Shown here piece by piece: positions 42,788 through 51,575 of a stretch of 64,000 nucleotides of DNA. Below the pieces are notes generated by a model. It saw only the letters and a program-made list of their open reading frames with translations, did not search any database and had not been told where the DNA came from. Source of the DNA: Rhizobium mayense (GTDB taxonomy: Bacteria > Pseudomonadota > Alphaproteobacteria > Rhizobiales > Rhizobiaceae); the NCBI RefSeq assembly GCF_030272705.1, contig NZ_JARFYM010000018.1, positions 1 to 64,000 of the forward strand, read 5' to 3'. Numbering within the stretch: position 1 is the stretch's first letter; each line of letters begins with the position of its first letter. A program made the translations under genes and the position numbers.

Positions 42788-43469
42788 GTCGTTCCTTTTC
42801 ATTGCGAGCAAGCAGCACGACGCCGACGGTCTGCCAAAGAATGGCGATGTCCGTCCAGAAGGAGCATGTGTGGTAATAGTCGACGTCGAACTGCACACGC
42901 TCCTCATAGGAGGTGTCGGCGCATCGGTTGACCTGCCACAGGCCGGTGATGCCGGGCTGCAGCGCCACGTAGCAGTGCAGTTGCGATCCGTAGCGCTCGA
43001 GTTCCGCAGCCACGACTGGGCGTGGCCCGACCAAGCTCATCTCGCCACGCAGCACATTGAGGAGCTGCGGTAGTTCGTCGGCACTGCTCATGCGCAGGTA
43101 TTTGCCAAGCCAGTGCACACGCGGATCGTTCATCAGCTTCCGGGTGGCCAGCCATTCTTTCTTCCGCTCCGGCTCGCGCTCCAGCAATTCGGCCAGGCGC
43201 GCATCGGCATCCCTGCGCATCGTGCGGAATTTCAGGCACTCGAACGTGCGGCCTTCACGACCGATGCGCGTGTGGCGGTAGATGATTGGGCGGCCATCGA
43301 CCAATAGCAGCGCGATGGCGATCAAAAGAAGTGCGGGAGCGAGAAACAGAAGCCCCACGACCGAAAGCGAAAAATCGACAGCGCGCTTGGTGCGGCTGCG
43401 CCTCGCTGTCTGTTTCAAATCGTGAAGCGATTGCTCGTCATGAGCATAGCCATCAAAAGCCGACAGCAT
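42777..43469 (-). CDS. Second undecaprenyl-phosphate sugar phosphotransferase, ExoY-like
   Basis: A 230-aa initiating sugar transferase (PF02397), paralogue of exoY at 215-895. It has one strong membrane helix (about 30-52), then RPIIYRHTRIGREG, ECLKFRTM, ADELPQLLNVLRGEMSLVGPRP and LQPGITGLWQVN. I chose the ATG at 43469 because GAGAGG lies nine bases upstream; starts at 43499 and 43565 are in frame. It probably starts the second polysaccharide on its lipid carrier. Confidence 0.86.
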   Translation of the reverse strand: MLSAFDGYAHDEQSLHDLKQTARRSRTKRAVDFSLSVVGLLFLAPALLLIAIALLLVDGRPIIYRHTRIGREGRTFECLKFRTMRRDADARLAELLEREPERKKEWLATRKLMNDPRVHWLGKYLRMSSADELPQLLNVLRGEMSLVGPRPVVAAELERYGSQLHCYVALQPGITGLWQVNRCADTSYEERVQFDVDYYHTCSFWTDIAILWQTVGVVLLARNEKERLTK

Positions 43470-43618
43470 TTTTGGGAACCTCTCGACATTCCGAACCATT
43501 ACCGCAAAGCTGCCAGTTGCCCCGAAACTTGACAATTGACCCTGCGGGTATTGCCCTAGTCCCATTGACGTAAAGCCGGGAAAGCTCGGCTAGGTCAGCG
43601 GGTAATTCGTCTACTCGA

Positions 43619-44953
43619 CTACCCGATCGGCGACTGTTCAGCTGTTTCGGGATAATCATCTTCGATCGCGGTCGGGGCCGTCCTGGGGCTGGCCGCGCGC
43701 TCCAGAATGCGACCGTAGAGAGAGATCAGCGCATCGCGCCAGGAGGCTGGCGTGTGGGCTAGACCGCTTGACCGGCGTATGCAATTGACGCTCATCAGGC
43801 GGATCAGCATGTTGTCGCTCGCAAGCCGGCGCATCGCGGCGGCAAGCGATTCCACCTTGCCGCTCTGGAACGTCACTCCACAGCCAAGCTCGGCAATCTC
43901 TTGACTGAGAAGCGCGGCGTCGGGGAGGATGACTGGTATGCCGCTGGTCACGGCCTCTAGCGCCGCCAGCCCGAAAGGCTCCGGCACACGCGAGGAAACG
44001 ACGAGCGCGCGGGCACCGGCGATGATGCCTCGCATCTCTTCCTTGGATTTCCATCCATGAATGACCACCTCGGGGTAGTGGCGCTCCAGCAGCGCGCGGC
44101 CGGCGCCGTCGCCGATGATATGGAGATCTACGCCGGCAAGCCGCGCCGCCATAGCAGCATCTTCAAACCCTTTTTCGGGCTCGAGCCGCCCGACGAAGAA
44201 GAAATCATGTTTGTTCCACGGCGCCATAGGCTGCTTCAGAAAGGGTTCGACAGGATTACGGATGATCTCGATATTGTCTGATCCCATGCCGCTGCGGTCG
44301 AAATAGTCCCGCATGCGCTGGTGCACGATGACGATATTGGCTGGCGTTTGGCGGGTCGGGTAAAAGTGCTCGCGCAGCAGATGCCGCGCCGATCGCCAGA
44401 CCTTCTCGTGGTAGCCGCGCTTGTCGCACTGCGTCATCATGCATTGCATCGACATCGGCGTGAGATGGCAGACATCGTTCTTGCGATAATTCGCAAAGCC
44501 GCCGTTCGGGCATGACAGGAAATAGTCATGGGCATGCAGGACGACGCGCTCGCGCACCGGCCACAGCGCCCGAAAAATCGACGGCGACAGAATCTTCGAC
44601 CAACCATGCACATGGTAGATCGTAGCTGGCGTGTCTCCGCGAGCGATGAGGCCCTGCAGGGCGGTGTACGCGCTCCTGCTGTAGAGCCCGCCGGCAAGGG
44701 CGCTCATGCGCCCCTGCTGTGTCAGGGGCTGACCATTGAGATTGATGGTATCGGGCGCCGGCGGATCGCCCCCGGGGGCATCGCCGGCAAAATAAGCGAC
44801 CGGAATTCCGGCGCGTTGCAACAGATCGGCAGAAAGGATCGCCAGGTTCGACGCTCCGCCGACCTTGACGGAGCGGTCGTTGATGATGACGACCCTATCG
44901 GGACGGGGCAAGGTCACAAGACTACTCCATCGCTTCGACATTTTGCGGCGCAA
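43619..44953 (-). CDS. Glycosyltransferase family 4 protein
   Basis: A 444-aa retaining glycosyltransferase of GT-B fold. The N-terminal part has VKVGGASNLAILSADLL and the donor side has FFFVGRLEPEKGFEDAA and EPFGLAALEAVTSGIPVI, the EX7E-type motif. It adds a sugar to the lipid-linked repeat unit in the cytoplasm. Its start lies 32 bases inside the end of the ExoP-GT2 gene, showing tight operon coupling. A cysteine-rich stretch near 175-195 (CPNGGF, CHLTPMSMQCMMTQCDKRG) is seen in related GT4 enzymes of polysaccharide loci and may bind metal. Confidence 0.83.
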   Translation of the reverse strand: MRRKMSKRWSSLVTLPRPDRVVIINDRSVKVGGASNLAILSADLLQRAGIPVAYFAGDAPGGDPPAPDTINLNGQPLTQQGRMSALAGGLYSRSAYTALQGLIARGDTPATIYHVHGWSKILSPSIFRALWPVRERVVLHAHDYFLSCPNGGFANYRKNDVCHLTPMSMQCMMTQCDKRGYHEKVWRSARHLLREHFYPTRQTPANIVIVHQRMRDYFDRSGMGSDNIEIIRNPVEPFLKQPMAPWNKHDFFFVGRLEPEKGFEDAAMAARLAGVDLHIIGDGAGRALLERHYPEVVIHGWKSKEEMRGIIAGARALVVSSRVPEPFGLAALEAVTSGIPVILPDAALLSQEIAELGCGVTFQSGKVESLAAAMRRLASDNMLIRLMSVNCIRRSSGLAHTPASWRDALISLYGRILERAASPRTAPTAIEDDYPETAEQSPIG

Positions 44954-47900
44954 GCTTGCCCCTCAGCAGGTCGAGGCAGGCCATTGCATTGCCCTTCAGG
45001 CGCCCCTTGCGATCGACCCAAGGCTCGGGCCGCCATGCCTTGACGAAATTGGCAATCAGGTTGCGGCTGATCTGGATCGAAGCGTGGCGGAAGCTCATGG
45101 TACGCTTGCGCATGAGATAGACAGGATTGGCGATCTGCGAATAACCGAGCCGGATGCCTGGCGACCGGCCGACCTTCGTGCCGAGATGCACGCCTTCCAG
45201 TTGCTTGGCGCTCACCACCTGGCCATATCGGGCGACGAGCCGGCTGAAATCGACATCCTCGAGCCAGCCATAAAAAGGCAGGTTCTCGTCGAAGCGCAGA
45301 TTGCCAGCTTTGATGCTTGTGGTGCGGATAGCCATGTTGCAGCCATAGGCATTGTAGATCGGCTGGAACCGTGCCACCGGCTCCGACCGCCGCCGGCTCT
45401 TGGATTCGACCAGCCGCAATCCGTCGCGGACGGAAATACCGGGGCCGGTGATGCCATCGGCAAGTACTGTGCCGGTGCACATGACGATGTCGGGATGGAG
45501 CTGGAACAGCCGTTCGGTCTCTTCCAGATAATTCGGCGTCATGAGGAAATCGTCATCGAGGAAGAGGACTATGTCGGCATCCGGAGTATTGTCGAGGATC
45601 CGGTTGCGCTGGCGGCAAAGCCCCCGCTCGGAAATCAGCACCCGCACGGCGAAATCCAGATCACGTAGGCAGCTCGGATCGATGTCTTCCGGAGAGGCAA
45701 GGCAGACGACCACTTCGTCGGGCTTGCGCGTCTGGCGAGCGATATGCGGAAGGATCGAGGACAGGATGTCCCGACGACCGGTGCTCGCAATGCCGACAAC
45801 AAGCTTGAGTGGACGGCCCGACGGCCGGCCTTCGAGCCGCCTGTCGGTAAAGCGGGTTTCGCGAGCCTGCGGTTTGCGCCACCAATGACGGCGTTCGACA
45901 TGCCGGCGCTTTTCGCTGCTGCGATTGGCAATGATGCCAAGGATATTGATCGGCGTCGTACCGAAGCTTGCCAGCGCGTCGGACAGCCGTTCCACCGTCA
46001 TCTTGTTGGTATGTCCGACAACGACGACGATGCCTTCGAGATAGGAGCAGATGACGCGTGTATCGGCCGAATCCTCGAAAGCCGACATGTCGACGATGAC
46101 CACCTTATAGCGCCGGCGCAGCAGATCGATCTCCGCCTTTAGTGCCGGTAGGTGGCCATAGCGCTGGAACGCGGCGACGGATTTCTCCGTCTCGTCGACT
46201 GTAACGACCGGAACGCCGCCGCCATAGGCCTGAGCTGCCTGCCGGTCGGCTTCCGGATCATGTTCGATGGTCGCAATGGATAGGCCGTTTTCATGCGCGA
46301 CGGAATAGCGTCGCGGCACTTCGTTCATGCGCAGCACTTCCATGCCAAAATCCGCTCCCGATTCCATCGCCACACCGCTCAAGCGTGCGTTGAGGAAATC
46401 GGCATCGACCAGCACCACCGACGCTCCCTCGTTCTGATAGAGCTGAGCGAGATTGGTCGCGATCGTCGTTTTGCCTTCGCCCGTGCCGACCGAGGTGATG
46501 CCGATCACCATCGGCGCGTTCGTCGGGAAGGCGGAGTCGACCGAATGTTTTACCCTCCGCAAAGCTTCGGAAAATTGCGAGTAGGGCGTGTCGAGCACGG
46601 ATCTGAGCGGCGACATCGTTCGTCGCCAGGAGGTGCTAGCCGCCACAACATGACCAGGCACGAAGGCCGGGCTAGCGTAGACGGGCACATGGCCGAGCGA
46701 GGTGATGCCGAGCTCGCGCCGCAGCTTTTCGCTGGAGCTAACGCGCCGATCCATCCCGTCGCGCATGAGCGCTACTCCGAGCCCTGCGGCAAGGCCAAGC
46801 ATGGCGGAGAAGGGGATGACGATCGAGGATTTCGGCCAGGTCTTCGCCAAGGGCACGGCGGCGGCCGTGACGATGCGAGCATTGCCGAGCGGGAAGGATT
46901 CCTTCTGCAGCGCGCCGATCAGCTGCTGCAGGATGCTTTCATACATCCGGCGATAGGTCGTCGCCCGGCTCTCCATTTCGGAGAGTTCGACACGCGCCAG
47001 GTTCTTGTCTGTGCCGGTCTCCGTCAGCGCGGCCAGTTCGTCGTTGAGCAGTTGCTCCCGAGTTTGCGCCACTTCCAGGTTGGAGCGGTAGACGGCCTGG
47101 ATGCGGGCGTATTCCTTCTGCATCTCACCCTTAATCCGATCGATCTCATCTTGGGCGGCCGCAATTGCCGGGTTGCCGACATCGTACCGGCTGGCCAGAT
47201 TGTTGAGCTTGGTCGTCGCCGCGCCGAGATCTTCCTGCAGCTTCTGTACCCGCGGGTTGTTGATCATCTCGTCGACATCGCCCTCGACCTTCTCGCCGGC
47301 CATCAGCCGGTTGAGGGTCGCAAGCTTGGCGGATTCGGCCGCCGTCTGTGCCCGGGCCGCCAGCGCCTGGCTGCTGATCTCCGACAATTGCTGCTGATCG
47401 AGCGAGGAAGAGCTGCTGATCTCCATGATGCCGTTCTTGGCGCGAAATTCTTCGACGCTCATTGCGGCTTCTCGCGCCTGCCGCCCGACTTCGATTAGCC
47501 GAGTCTCTAGCCATTTCGCGCCGCTTTGCGCCGCTGAGGCGCGCTCGGTGAGCCCTGTGCGAATGTAAGCGGCGGCAATGGCGTTGGCGGCCAGCGCAGC
47601 CTTGCGCGGATCGATGGAACTGTAGCCGATTTCTAGAATGTAAGATTGGCCGACACGATTGACCGTGACATGCGAGAGGAACGAAGCCATCGTGCGGCGC
47701 ATCAGATCGTCTTCGGTCGGCGCAGCCTTGACGGGTTCGTCGGTGGAATGCTTGAAATAAGAGATAAGACCATGCAGCTGGTCGCGCAGCTCCGATTGCC
47801 ACGACATACCGCCGACGATCTCAGGGTCTTCGCTGAGATTGAGCTTCTCGATCACTGCGCGGGCGATCGCCTCCGATTTGACGATTTCGACCTGGCTGGC

Positions 47901-48188
47901 AATCTCGGCAGCTTCGATTATGACTGTGCCGGTGAAGGCATCCTGGGATGCAATGCGACCCTGTTCGGGGTCCATCACAAGCCGCGTCGTCGCTGTGTAG
48001 ATCGGCTGGGTGGTCTGTACATAGAACCCGCCGATGCCGAGCCCGACCGCCGTCGCGACGATGAAGATCAGCATGTGACGATGCAGGAAACGCCAAATAT
48101 CGCGAAAGGAAATGTATTCGCTTCCATTTGATCGCTTGGCCTCAGACTGAGCACCGGGTACGCTTTTACTAATCTCGTGAACTGCCAT
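44922..48188 (-). CDS. ExoP/Wzc-like chain-length and kinase protein fused to a GT2 glycosyltransferase
   Basis: A 1088-aa two-part protein. Part one is a polysaccharide co-polymerase: Wzz domain with membrane helices near 38-56 and 455-475, a long periplasmic coiled coil (about 200-430), then a cytoplasmic BY-kinase-like domain. That domain has Walker A GTGEGKTT (568-575), Walker A' VVLVDADF (591-598) and a Walker B position VVIVDMSA (696-703) that departs from the usual IIDTPP. A Tyr-rich tail is missing. Part two (about 793-1040) is a family 2 glycosyltransferase: LVVGIASTGR, EVVVCLAS, DDD at 878-880, and LEDVDFSRL near 976. A basic linker (about 757-792) joins them. No frameshift or stop separates the parts. 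Confidence 0.86.
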   Translation of the reverse strand: MAVHEISKSVPGAQSEAKRSNGSEYISFRDIWRFLHRHMLIFIVATAVGLGIGGFYVQTTQPIYTATTRLVMDPEQGRIASQDAFTGTVIIEAAEIASQVEIVKSEAIARAVIEKLNLSEDPEIVGGMSWQSELRDQLHGLISYFKHSTDEPVKAAPTEDDLMRRTMASFLSHVTVNRVGQSYILEIGYSSIDPRKAALAANAIAAAYIRTGLTERASAAQSGAKWLETRLIEVGRQAREAAMSVEEFRAKNGIMEISSSSSLDQQQLSEISSQALAARAQTAAESAKLATLNRLMAGEKVEGDVDEMINNPRVQKLQEDLGAATTKLNNLASRYDVGNPAIAAAQDEIDRIKGEMQKEYARIQAVYRSNLEVAQTREQLLNDELAALTETGTDKNLARVELSEMESRATTYRRMYESILQQLIGALQKESFPLGNARIVTAAAVPLAKTWPKSSIVIPFSAMLGLAAGLGVALMRDGMDRRVSSSEKLRRELGITSLGHVPVYASPAFVPGHVVAASTSWRRTMSPLRSVLDTPYSQFSEALRRVKHSVDSAFPTNAPMVIGITSVGTGEGKTTIATNLAQLYQNEGASVVLVDADFLNARLSGVAMESGADFGMEVLRMNEVPRRYSVAHENGLSIATIEHDPEADRQAAQAYGGGVPVVTVDETEKSVAAFQRYGHLPALKAEIDLLRRRYKVVIVDMSAFEDSADTRVICSYLEGIVVVVGHTNKMTVERLSDALASFGTTPINILGIIANRSSEKRRHVERRHWWRKPQARETRFTDRRLEGRPSGRPLKLVVGIASTGRRDILSSILPHIARQTRKPDEVVVCLASPEDIDPSCLRDLDFAVRVLISERGLCRQRNRILDNTPDADIVLFLDDDFLMTPNYLEETERLFQLHPDIVMCTGTVLADGITGPGISVRDGLRLVESKSRRRSEPVARFQPIYNAYGCNMAIRTTSIKAGNLRFDENLPFYGWLEDVDFSRLVARYGQVVSAKQLEGVHLGTKVGRSPGIRLGYSQIANPVYLMRKRTMSFRHASIQISRNLIANFVKAWRPEPWVDRKGRLKGNAMACLDLLRGKLAPQNVEAME

Positions 48189-48220
48189 GATATTTCCGCC
48201 CGACCTTGCTTCGATAAAAT

Positions 48221-49555
48221 CTATTGAGATTGTGTGGGATCGGCCGAGGACAGCATCGCGCTATCTAGGCTGTTGGAAACGTTGTAGCGAACGTCCAGCA
48301 CATCGCCCGGCTGCAGCTCTGCCGTTTCCGGCACCTCGGTAGCGGTGCCATTGTCGCCACCGCGGGTGACCCAATATTCAAGCGGCTGAAGATCGATCGC
48401 CTTCATGCTCTCGGAGCGAGACACCGAAGCGCCGGCGATCTGCAGCAGTTGCAGCGTCGTGGTGCGCTTCAGCTTGGTGTCCTCGATTTCGGTTTCGGTC
48501 GCCTGCAGTTGCTGTCCGACCTCGGTCTTGCGCTGCCCTTTGAGGTTCAGCGCATCGCGTTCCGTTTCGCTCAGCTTTTGCTTGGCCTGCATGGAGGCGA
48601 CGACGAGATCGAGCTTGCCGCTCTGCATGTCGGCGACGACGCGTTCCAAGGAGGTCTTGCGCGACGTGGTGAGGATCTTAGTGTCGACCAGCTTGGAAAT
48701 GTCCTGCAATTCGTCCTGGGCGATCTTCACCTGCTCGTCCTGGGACGCCATTTTCTCATCGAGAATGTCGATCTCGTTGCGCAGCAAGGTTTCGAGTTCT
48801 GCCGCAGCTTGAAGCTGTTGGCGCATCGCTTCAGCCCTGGCATTGAACACATCGATTTCGCTGGTCATGATCTGCCGGATGGCAGAGCCTTCGGGTGCCG
48901 CCTTGATTTCCGGCGGAAAATCGATGGTCGTCTGGTCGTTCAATTCGGCCATTAATCGGGCGCGCCGTGCGCTGAGCTGCTTCAATTGCAGCTCCATCCG
49001 ATTGATCTCGCCCGCATAGCTGATCTGTTGCGCGTCGTTGTATTCACCGGTCGGACTGGAGCGGCGTTCGCGGCCGCCAGCCATCGCGACGGCCTGTTTA
49101 ACCGTCAGGCCCGGCCGGAATTCGAATTCGCTCGGCTTCTCGACCGCACCAGAGACGTAGAGCATCGGATATTTCACCACTTCGACGGAAGCCGTGGGCG
49201 CGGTGGCAAGACCGGTGATTTGCTTCAGCCGGTCGCCGATTTGGGCGGAGACATCGCCGGTTGTTTTATCGGCGACGGACATCTCGCCGATCATCGGGAT
49301 GGAGATCGTGCCGGCCTGGGAGACGACATATTCGCCGTTCAGCGCCGTCCACTCCTTATATTCGCCGGTCGAAGCGACCCATTCGACGATCGCCACCTTC
49401 ATCCGCGTCTGGGGCTTGATGTGGTAGACCTGGTCGGACGCGGCGCTTGCCCGGTCGACAAAGGCGGTTCCAGAAAGTGCGAGCGTGAGAAACAGGCTGA
49501 GGATGGTGCCCGTTTTCCGTCGGGCTCGTCTGTGAAGAGCAGAAACTGTCAACAT
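48221..49555 (-). CDS. Second polysaccharide export protein, ExoF/Wza-like
   Basis: A 444-aa export protein with a signal peptide (about 1-39, ending DRASA), an export domain (about 43-135: LNGEYVVSQAGTISIPMIG), an SLBB-like part (PMLYVSGAVEKPSEFEFRPG) and a long coiled coil (about 190-385). It has the same architecture as ExoF at 975-2249. It is the first gene of the minus-strand operon that continues with the ExoP-GT2 fusion (32 bases on), and together they should form the export machine of the second polysaccharide. Confidence 0.86.
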   Translation of the reverse strand: MLTVSALHRRARRKTGTILSLFLTLALSGTAFVDRASAASDQVYHIKPQTRMKVAIVEWVASTGEYKEWTALNGEYVVSQAGTISIPMIGEMSVADKTTGDVSAQIGDRLKQITGLATAPTASVEVVKYPMLYVSGAVEKPSEFEFRPGLTVKQAVAMAGGRERRSSPTGEYNDAQQISYAGEINRMELQLKQLSARRARLMAELNDQTTIDFPPEIKAAPEGSAIRQIMTSEIDVFNARAEAMRQQLQAAAELETLLRNEIDILDEKMASQDEQVKIAQDELQDISKLVDTKILTTSRKTSLERVVADMQSGKLDLVVASMQAKQKLSETERDALNLKGQRKTEVGQQLQATETEIEDTKLKRTTTLQLLQIAGASVSRSESMKAIDLQPLEYWVTRGGDNGTATEVPETAELQPGDVLDVRYNVSNSLDSAMLSSADPTQSQ

Positions 49556-49871
49556 GAGGCGCGATCTCGTTTTCGTGTCCGTCGCGCCGCTGCAAATTTG
49601 CTGCAGCGCTATGGACTGAGATCATCCCCTGAACGCATTTCGAGTAAATCCCCTGCCGTAGGGTTACGCCTAATCCCTTCTGAGGAAAGAAAGGGCGGCG
49701 CGCAGCGTTGGGGTAACGGCGAATATATCATTGAGTTTAAACCTTTTTCGCCGCCTAGACCTTTTGGTCATGACGTTCAACCATTTGGATGCGATGGAGG
49801 ACCGATGTGGGTTCTGTCGCATTGCTCGCCGCCCGCACAATGATGTCTCGGTCAACGGCGGAGGCGGTGGG
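49556..49871. promoter_or_regulatory. Divergent control region between exoF-like and GT4 genes
   Basis: 316 bases with no supported gene. An inverted repeat, CGCTGCA (49588-49594) and TGCAGCG (49602-49608) with a 7-base loop, lies in the likely leader of the exoF-like gene. An AT-rich stretch at about 49720-49750 is the best place for promoters. A purine-rich GGAGGCGGTGGG precedes the GT4 start. Confidence 0.45.
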
Positions 49872-51104
49872 ATGCGGGTAGCGATCGTTCATTATTGGCT
49901 GGTGTCGATGCGGGGCGGCGAGAAGGTGATCGAGGCGCTCTGCGACATGTATCCGGACGCCGATATCTTCACGCTCGTCTATGACGAAAACCGCGTTTCC
50001 GAAAAGATCAGGAAACACAAGGTCACGACATCGTTCCTGCAGCGCATCCCCGGCGCAATCAAGGGCTATCAATCGTTGCTGCCGCTGATGCCCTTCGCGC
50101 TGGAAAGCTTCGACCTCAGCGGCTACGACCTGATCATCTCCAGCGAATCAGGCCCGGCGAAGGGTATTATCCCGTCGCCGCAGGCGACGCATATCTGCTA
50201 CTGCCACTCGCCGATGCGCTATCTCTGGGATCACTATCATTTCTATCGCTCCAATGCCGGTCTCGCCTCGCGACTGATGTTGCCGGTGCTGGCGCCATTG
50301 TTGCGGTCCTGGGACGTCAACACCAGCCTGCGCGTCGATCGCTTCATCGCCAATTCCCACCATGTCAGCGCCCGCATCGGCAAATATTACCGTCGGCCGG
50401 CGACGGTCCTCTATCCGCCGGTCTCGGTCGACGATTTCACCCCGGCCGCGGCGACCGAAGACTTCTACCTCTGCGCCGGCCAGCTCATTGCCTACAAGCG
50501 GATCGACCTCGCGGTGCGGGCTTTTACAAAAATGAACCGCAACCTAGTCATTGTCGGCGAGGGCAAGGAAATGGAGAACCTCAAGCGTTTGGCCGGACCG
50601 ACCGTCACATTTCTCGGCCGCGCGCCGTTCTCGGTGCTGAAAGAGAAACTGGCCCGCTGCCGCGCGCTGATTTTCCCAGGGGAAGAAGATTTCGGCATCG
50701 TTCCGGTCGAGGCTATGGCAAGCGGCCGGCCTGTCATTGCCTTTGGCAGCGGCGGCGCACTGGAAACCGTCGTTCCCGGAGTCAGCGGGATGTTGTTCGA
50801 GGAACAATCGGAGGAAGCGCTGATCAAAGCGGTGCATGACTTCGAAGACAATGAAGCTGCCTTCCACCCGGACATTCTGCGCGCGCATGCGGCTCAATTC
50901 AGCCTCCGCAATTTCACGGAGGGCATGCAGGCGATCATCGATGAGGAATTACTGGCACGCAAACCGGTCTCGCCACGCAGCAACAACCGGAGTTCCGTCG
51001 CCATCCAGCGTCTGTTCGAGGGACAATTCCCCGCGCCCGCGGTGGAAACGCCGCAACGGGTCGCCACGACCGATCCGGTGACGGTGCACGCACCGACCTT
51101 TTGA
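49872..51104 (+). CDS. Glycosyltransferase family 4 protein
   Basis: A 410-aa retaining GT-B glycosyltransferase. It starts MRVAIVHYWLVSMRGGEKVIEAL, the usual acceptor-side opening with the GGE loop, and has CYCHSPMRYLWD, FIANSHHVSARI and the donor EX7E motif in GEEDFGIVPVEAMASGRPVI. It resembles mannosyltransferases of the WbaZ/WbdA kind, but the sugar is not certain. I chose the ATG at 49872 because the family begins here and a purine-rich ribosome site precedes it; the frame is open back to 49731. It is divergent from the export operon. Confidence 0.84.
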   Translation: MRVAIVHYWLVSMRGGEKVIEALCDMYPDADIFTLVYDENRVSEKIRKHKVTTSFLQRIPGAIKGYQSLLPLMPFALESFDLSGYDLIISSESGPAKGIIPSPQATHICYCHSPMRYLWDHYHFYRSNAGLASRLMLPVLAPLLRSWDVNTSLRVDRFIANSHHVSARIGKYYRRPATVLYPPVSVDDFTPAAATEDFYLCAGQLIAYKRIDLAVRAFTKMNRNLVIVGEGKEMENLKRLAGPTVTFLGRAPFSVLKEKLARCRALIFPGEEDFGIVPVEAMASGRPVIAFGSGGALETVVPGVSGMLFEEQSEEALIKAVHDFEDNEAAFHPDILRAHAAQFSLRNFTEGMQAIIDEELLARKPVSPRSNNRSSVAIQRLFEGQFPAPAVETPQRVATTDPVTVHAPTF

Positions 51105-51173
51105 ATTCATGTTCGGCCGCAGGAAGATGTCATTTGAATGCATTATACTATTGCGCAGCCAAAGGAGGCTGAA

Positions 51174-51455
51174 ATGGCGTCGAATGTATTGCTTCAGACC
51201 CGAATCGACGCGGAAATCAAAGACCGTGCGACGGCCGTTCTTGAGAAAATGGGATTAACGGTGTCGGACGCCGTCCGCATCCTGCTGACCCGTACGGCGA
51301 ATGAGGGCGCCCTGCCACTCGAACTCTTCAGCAGCAGCGATACCCACGATGCATGGTTCCGTGCGAAGGTTCTGCAGGCGCTCGAAGATGTCAGACCCGA
51401 TGTCTATGACGTCGATGAGGAAAGACATTTTGCGCCAGCGCGAAGGCACGCCTGA
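51174..51455 (+). CDS. RelB/DinJ-family antitoxin without adjacent toxin
   Basis: A 93-aa protein of the RelB/DinJ type. The N-terminal ribbon-helix-helix reads VLLQTRIDAEIKDRATAVLEKMGLTVSDAVRILLTRTANEGALP (split here: LQTRIDAEIK, LTVSDAVRILLTR, ALPLEL), which is the family signature. The C-terminal part should bind a RelE/YafQ toxin. AAAGGAGG lies a few bases before the ATG at 51174. No toxin ORF follows or precedes, and the next gene starts 120 bases on, so it is an orphan that may still repress its own promoter. Confidence 0.8.
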   Translation: MASNVLLQTRIDAEIKDRATAVLEKMGLTVSDAVRILLTRTANEGALPLELFSSSDTHDAWFRAKVLQALEDVRPDVYDVDEERHFAPARRHA

Positions 51456-51575
51456 CGTACCCGAACGTTGAAGGTGTATGCCTCGACGGAGCAAATGCGC
51501 TTTCCGGGATGCGCCAGCAGCCGGAGCGGTGTAAGTGATTGGCAACGTCCGCCGATCTCCAGAGAAATCCGCCCC

